In this document: one piece after another, positions 62,857 through 64,000 of the stretch | How the letters are laid out: every line of letters starts with the position of its first letter | Position numbering within the stretch: the stretch's first letter is position 1 | Assembly: GCF_003852525.1 (NCBI RefSeq) | Contig: NZ_QAJL01000002.1 | Coordinates: 668,462-732,461 of the forward strand | Length of the DNA: 64,000 nucleotides | Direction of reading: 5' to 3' | From: Pedobacter sp. KBW06 | GTDB lineage: Bacteria; Bacteroidota; Bacteroidia; Sphingobacteriales; Sphingobacteriaceae | Translations under genes and position numbers: made by a program | The notes under the pieces: generated by a model | The model's database searches: none | What the model was told of the DNA's origin: nothing | What the model saw: only the letters and a program-made list of their open reading frames with translations

Positions 62857-63858
62857 ATGAAAGCAGCAGTTTTAGACCAGAATAATTTCACACAGCAGAT
62901 AGAAGCGCTACAAACCCCTGAAATTTTACCGTACCATGTTTTAATCAAAATCAAGGCGGCCAGCATTAACCACCATGAACTGTGGTCCATCAAGGAGCAG
63001 CGCAAAAAAAGCCCTGATTTGATCGTTATGGGTTCTGATGGTGCCGGAGTAGTAATCGGGACCGGTGTTCACAGCAACCCGGAGTTAATGGGACAGGAAG
63101 TCATCATTAACCCTTCTTTAGAATGGGGCAGCAATCCCCGGACATTCGGTACGGACTACCATATCCTCGGCTTTCCACAGCAAGGCACCTTTGCAGAATA
63201 CCTCTCCATCCATGAACGCTATGTGGTTAAAAAACCCGGCCACCTCAGCTTCGAAGAAGCAGCAGCCATCCCCCTTGCCGGCCTGACCGCCTACCGGGCG
63301 CTATTTACAAAGGGGCAAATCAGAAAAGGCAACAAAGTACTCATTACCGGAATTGGTGGCGGCGCAGCACTGCTGGCAATGGCTTTTGCCATCCATGCCG
63401 AAGCTGAAGTATATGTGAGTTCAGGAAATGAAGATAAATTAAATACTGCCCTGACACTGGGTGCAAAAGGAGGCGCAAATTATAAAACCGAAGGATGGGC
63501 TAAAAAGCTGCTCGAAACTTCAGGAGGTTTTGACCTGATCATAGACAGTGCCTCCGGTCCCGGCTTTCCGGAACTTGTTTCCCTGGCCAATCCTGGGGCA
63601 AGAATTGTCCTTTATGGTAGAACTGCGGGAATGATCCCTACTCTTGATCCGCAGCAAATCTTTTTGAAACAGCTTTCCATTCTTGGAACCAGCATGGGCA
63701 ATGAAGAAGAGTTTGAAGCCATGGTAAAGTTCGTCGGCCTTCATCAGATCAAGCCTGTGATCGATTCTTCTTATCCATTGGCAGAGATTGCCCAGGCGTT
63801 TGAAAAGATGAAATCAGGAGATCAGTTCGGAAAAATCATCATCAACATCCCCTCCTAA
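62857..63858 (+). CDS. Zinc-type alcohol dehydrogenase-family oxidoreductase (quinone reductase-like)
   Basis: The start at 62857 (MKAAVLDQNNFTQQI) is the family norm; upstream in-frame ATG 62740 adds 39 unrelated residues. The 333-residue protein has the MDR catalytic domain (VLIKIKAASINHHELWSIKEQ, MGSDGAGVVIGTG) and NAD(P)-binding motif KVLITGIGGGAALLAMAFA. Zinc-ligand Cys are absent, so it is more like a quinone oxidoreductase/enoyl reductase. It is divergent from araC, with which it may share control. Confidence 0.88.
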   Translation: MKAAVLDQNNFTQQIEALQTPEILPYHVLIKIKAASINHHELWSIKEQRKKSPDLIVMGSDGAGVVIGTGVHSNPELMGQEVIINPSLEWGSNPRTFGTDYHILGFPQQGTFAEYLSIHERYVVKKPGHLSFEEAAAIPLAGLTAYRALFTKGQIRKGNKVLITGIGGGAALLAMAFAIHAEAEVYVSSGNEDKLNTALTLGAKGGANYKTEGWAKKLLETSGGFDLIIDSASGPGFPELVSLANPGARIVLYGRTAGMIPTLDPQQIFLKQLSILGTSMGNEEEFEAMVKFVGLHQIKPVIDSSYPLAEIAQAFEKMKSGDQFGKIIINIPS

Positions 63859-63899
63859 ACCACCTCAATTGAAAATCATTTAATAAAAACAACCCTAAT

Positions 63900-64000
63900 A
63901 TGACAAAGATGACCGCCATTCCAAGAAGGATAGTAACAGGGCATAAAGATGGCCTTTCTGTAATTGTCGAAGATAAAAAGGTGACCAATGTTTCTGAACA
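63900..64000 (+). CDS. Start of a cupin-like protein gene (truncated by window end)
   Basis: An ATG at 63900 opens MTKMTAIPRRIVTGHKDGLS and continues in frame to the window edge. The RRxVTGH...S opening is typical of small cupin-domain proteins, but only 33 residues are visible. It follows the oxidoreductase gene by 41 bp and is likely in one transcript with it. Confidence 0.6.
   Translation, partial: MTKMTAIPRRIVTGHKDGLSVIVEDKKVTNVSE

Noticed and set aside
1..64000. CRISPR arrays, insertion sequences, prophage genes
   Set aside because: No regularly spaced repeats, transposase, integrase or structural phage proteins were seen on either strand.

Overview
The window looks like chromosome from a Bacteroidota species, most likely a Pedobacter-type member of the Sphingobacteriaceae. 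The pointers are a SusC/SusD pair with an ECF sigma factor and FecR-type anti-sigma factor, a HYC_CC_PP-type protein, a DUF4105 (Lnb-type) protein, huge macroglobulin-like secreted proteins, many lipoproteins, and promoters of the Bacteroidota form TTTG-N(17-21)-TAnnTTTG. Assignment is from gene content and motifs only. No phage, insertion sequence, CRISPR array or rRNA gene was seen. Most of the window is ordinary chromosome, with two tandem tRNA-Val genes near 43.3 kb.

Layout. 0-7 kb, minus strand: a secreted SnoaL-like protein, then a tight operon mutL > rhomboid > rhomboid > endonuclease/exonuclease/phosphatase (EEP) > cysS. 7.3-18.8 kb: an amidohydrolase overlapping a beta-lactamase-fold hydrolase, a frameshifted DUF1579 gene, a 2-oxoglutarate oxygenase, msrA, an NlpE-like lipoprotein, an AIM24 protein, a GDSL lipoprotein with a FadL-type porin, and a nitroreductase. 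18.9-25.3 kb: a probable lipoprotein N-acyltransferase (Lnb), a large MG2/plug-like exported protein, a PspC protein with a PadR repressor, and a small membrane protein. 25.4-31.3 kb: a metal-control locus in which a DtxR-family regulator diverges from a TonB-dependent receptor; the receptor is followed at 24 bp by a DACNV/diadenylate-cyclase-like protein. A DUF2130 coiled-coil protein and a small protein follow.

31.3-41.8 kb, minus strand: ECF sigma, FecR, SusC with STN domain, SusD, a secreted EEP hydrolase and a Tat-exported alkaline phosphatase, then rlmF. This reads as a phosphoester-scavenging locus under surface-signalling control. 42-45 kb: a DgkA-family kinase, recO, two tRNA-Val genes and a TPM protein. 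45.2-51.8 kb: a five-gene tripartite RND efflux operon with two small cysteine-rich exported proteins at its ends, which suggests metal or thiol-reactive substrates. 51.9-64 kb: a DNA-binding regulator divergent from a small outer-membrane protein, a SnoaL-like protein, a 2124-residue thioester alpha-2-macroglobulin with an internal carboxypeptidase-regulatory/plug-like insert, an AraC regulator with a DNA-alkylation-repair-like protein, a zinc-type alcohol dehydrogenase-family oxidoreductase and the start of a cupin-like gene.

Most regulatory calls rest on eye-read promoter boxes and hairpins. The best supported are the promoter of the tRNA-Val pair and the receptor promoter at 28.9 kb, whose spacer holds a perfect 16-bp DtxR-like palindrome. 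No wholly new system could be proven. The best candidates for a second look are the DtxR/receptor/DACNV locus, the SusCD-phosphatase locus and the efflux operon with its two cysteine-rich partners.
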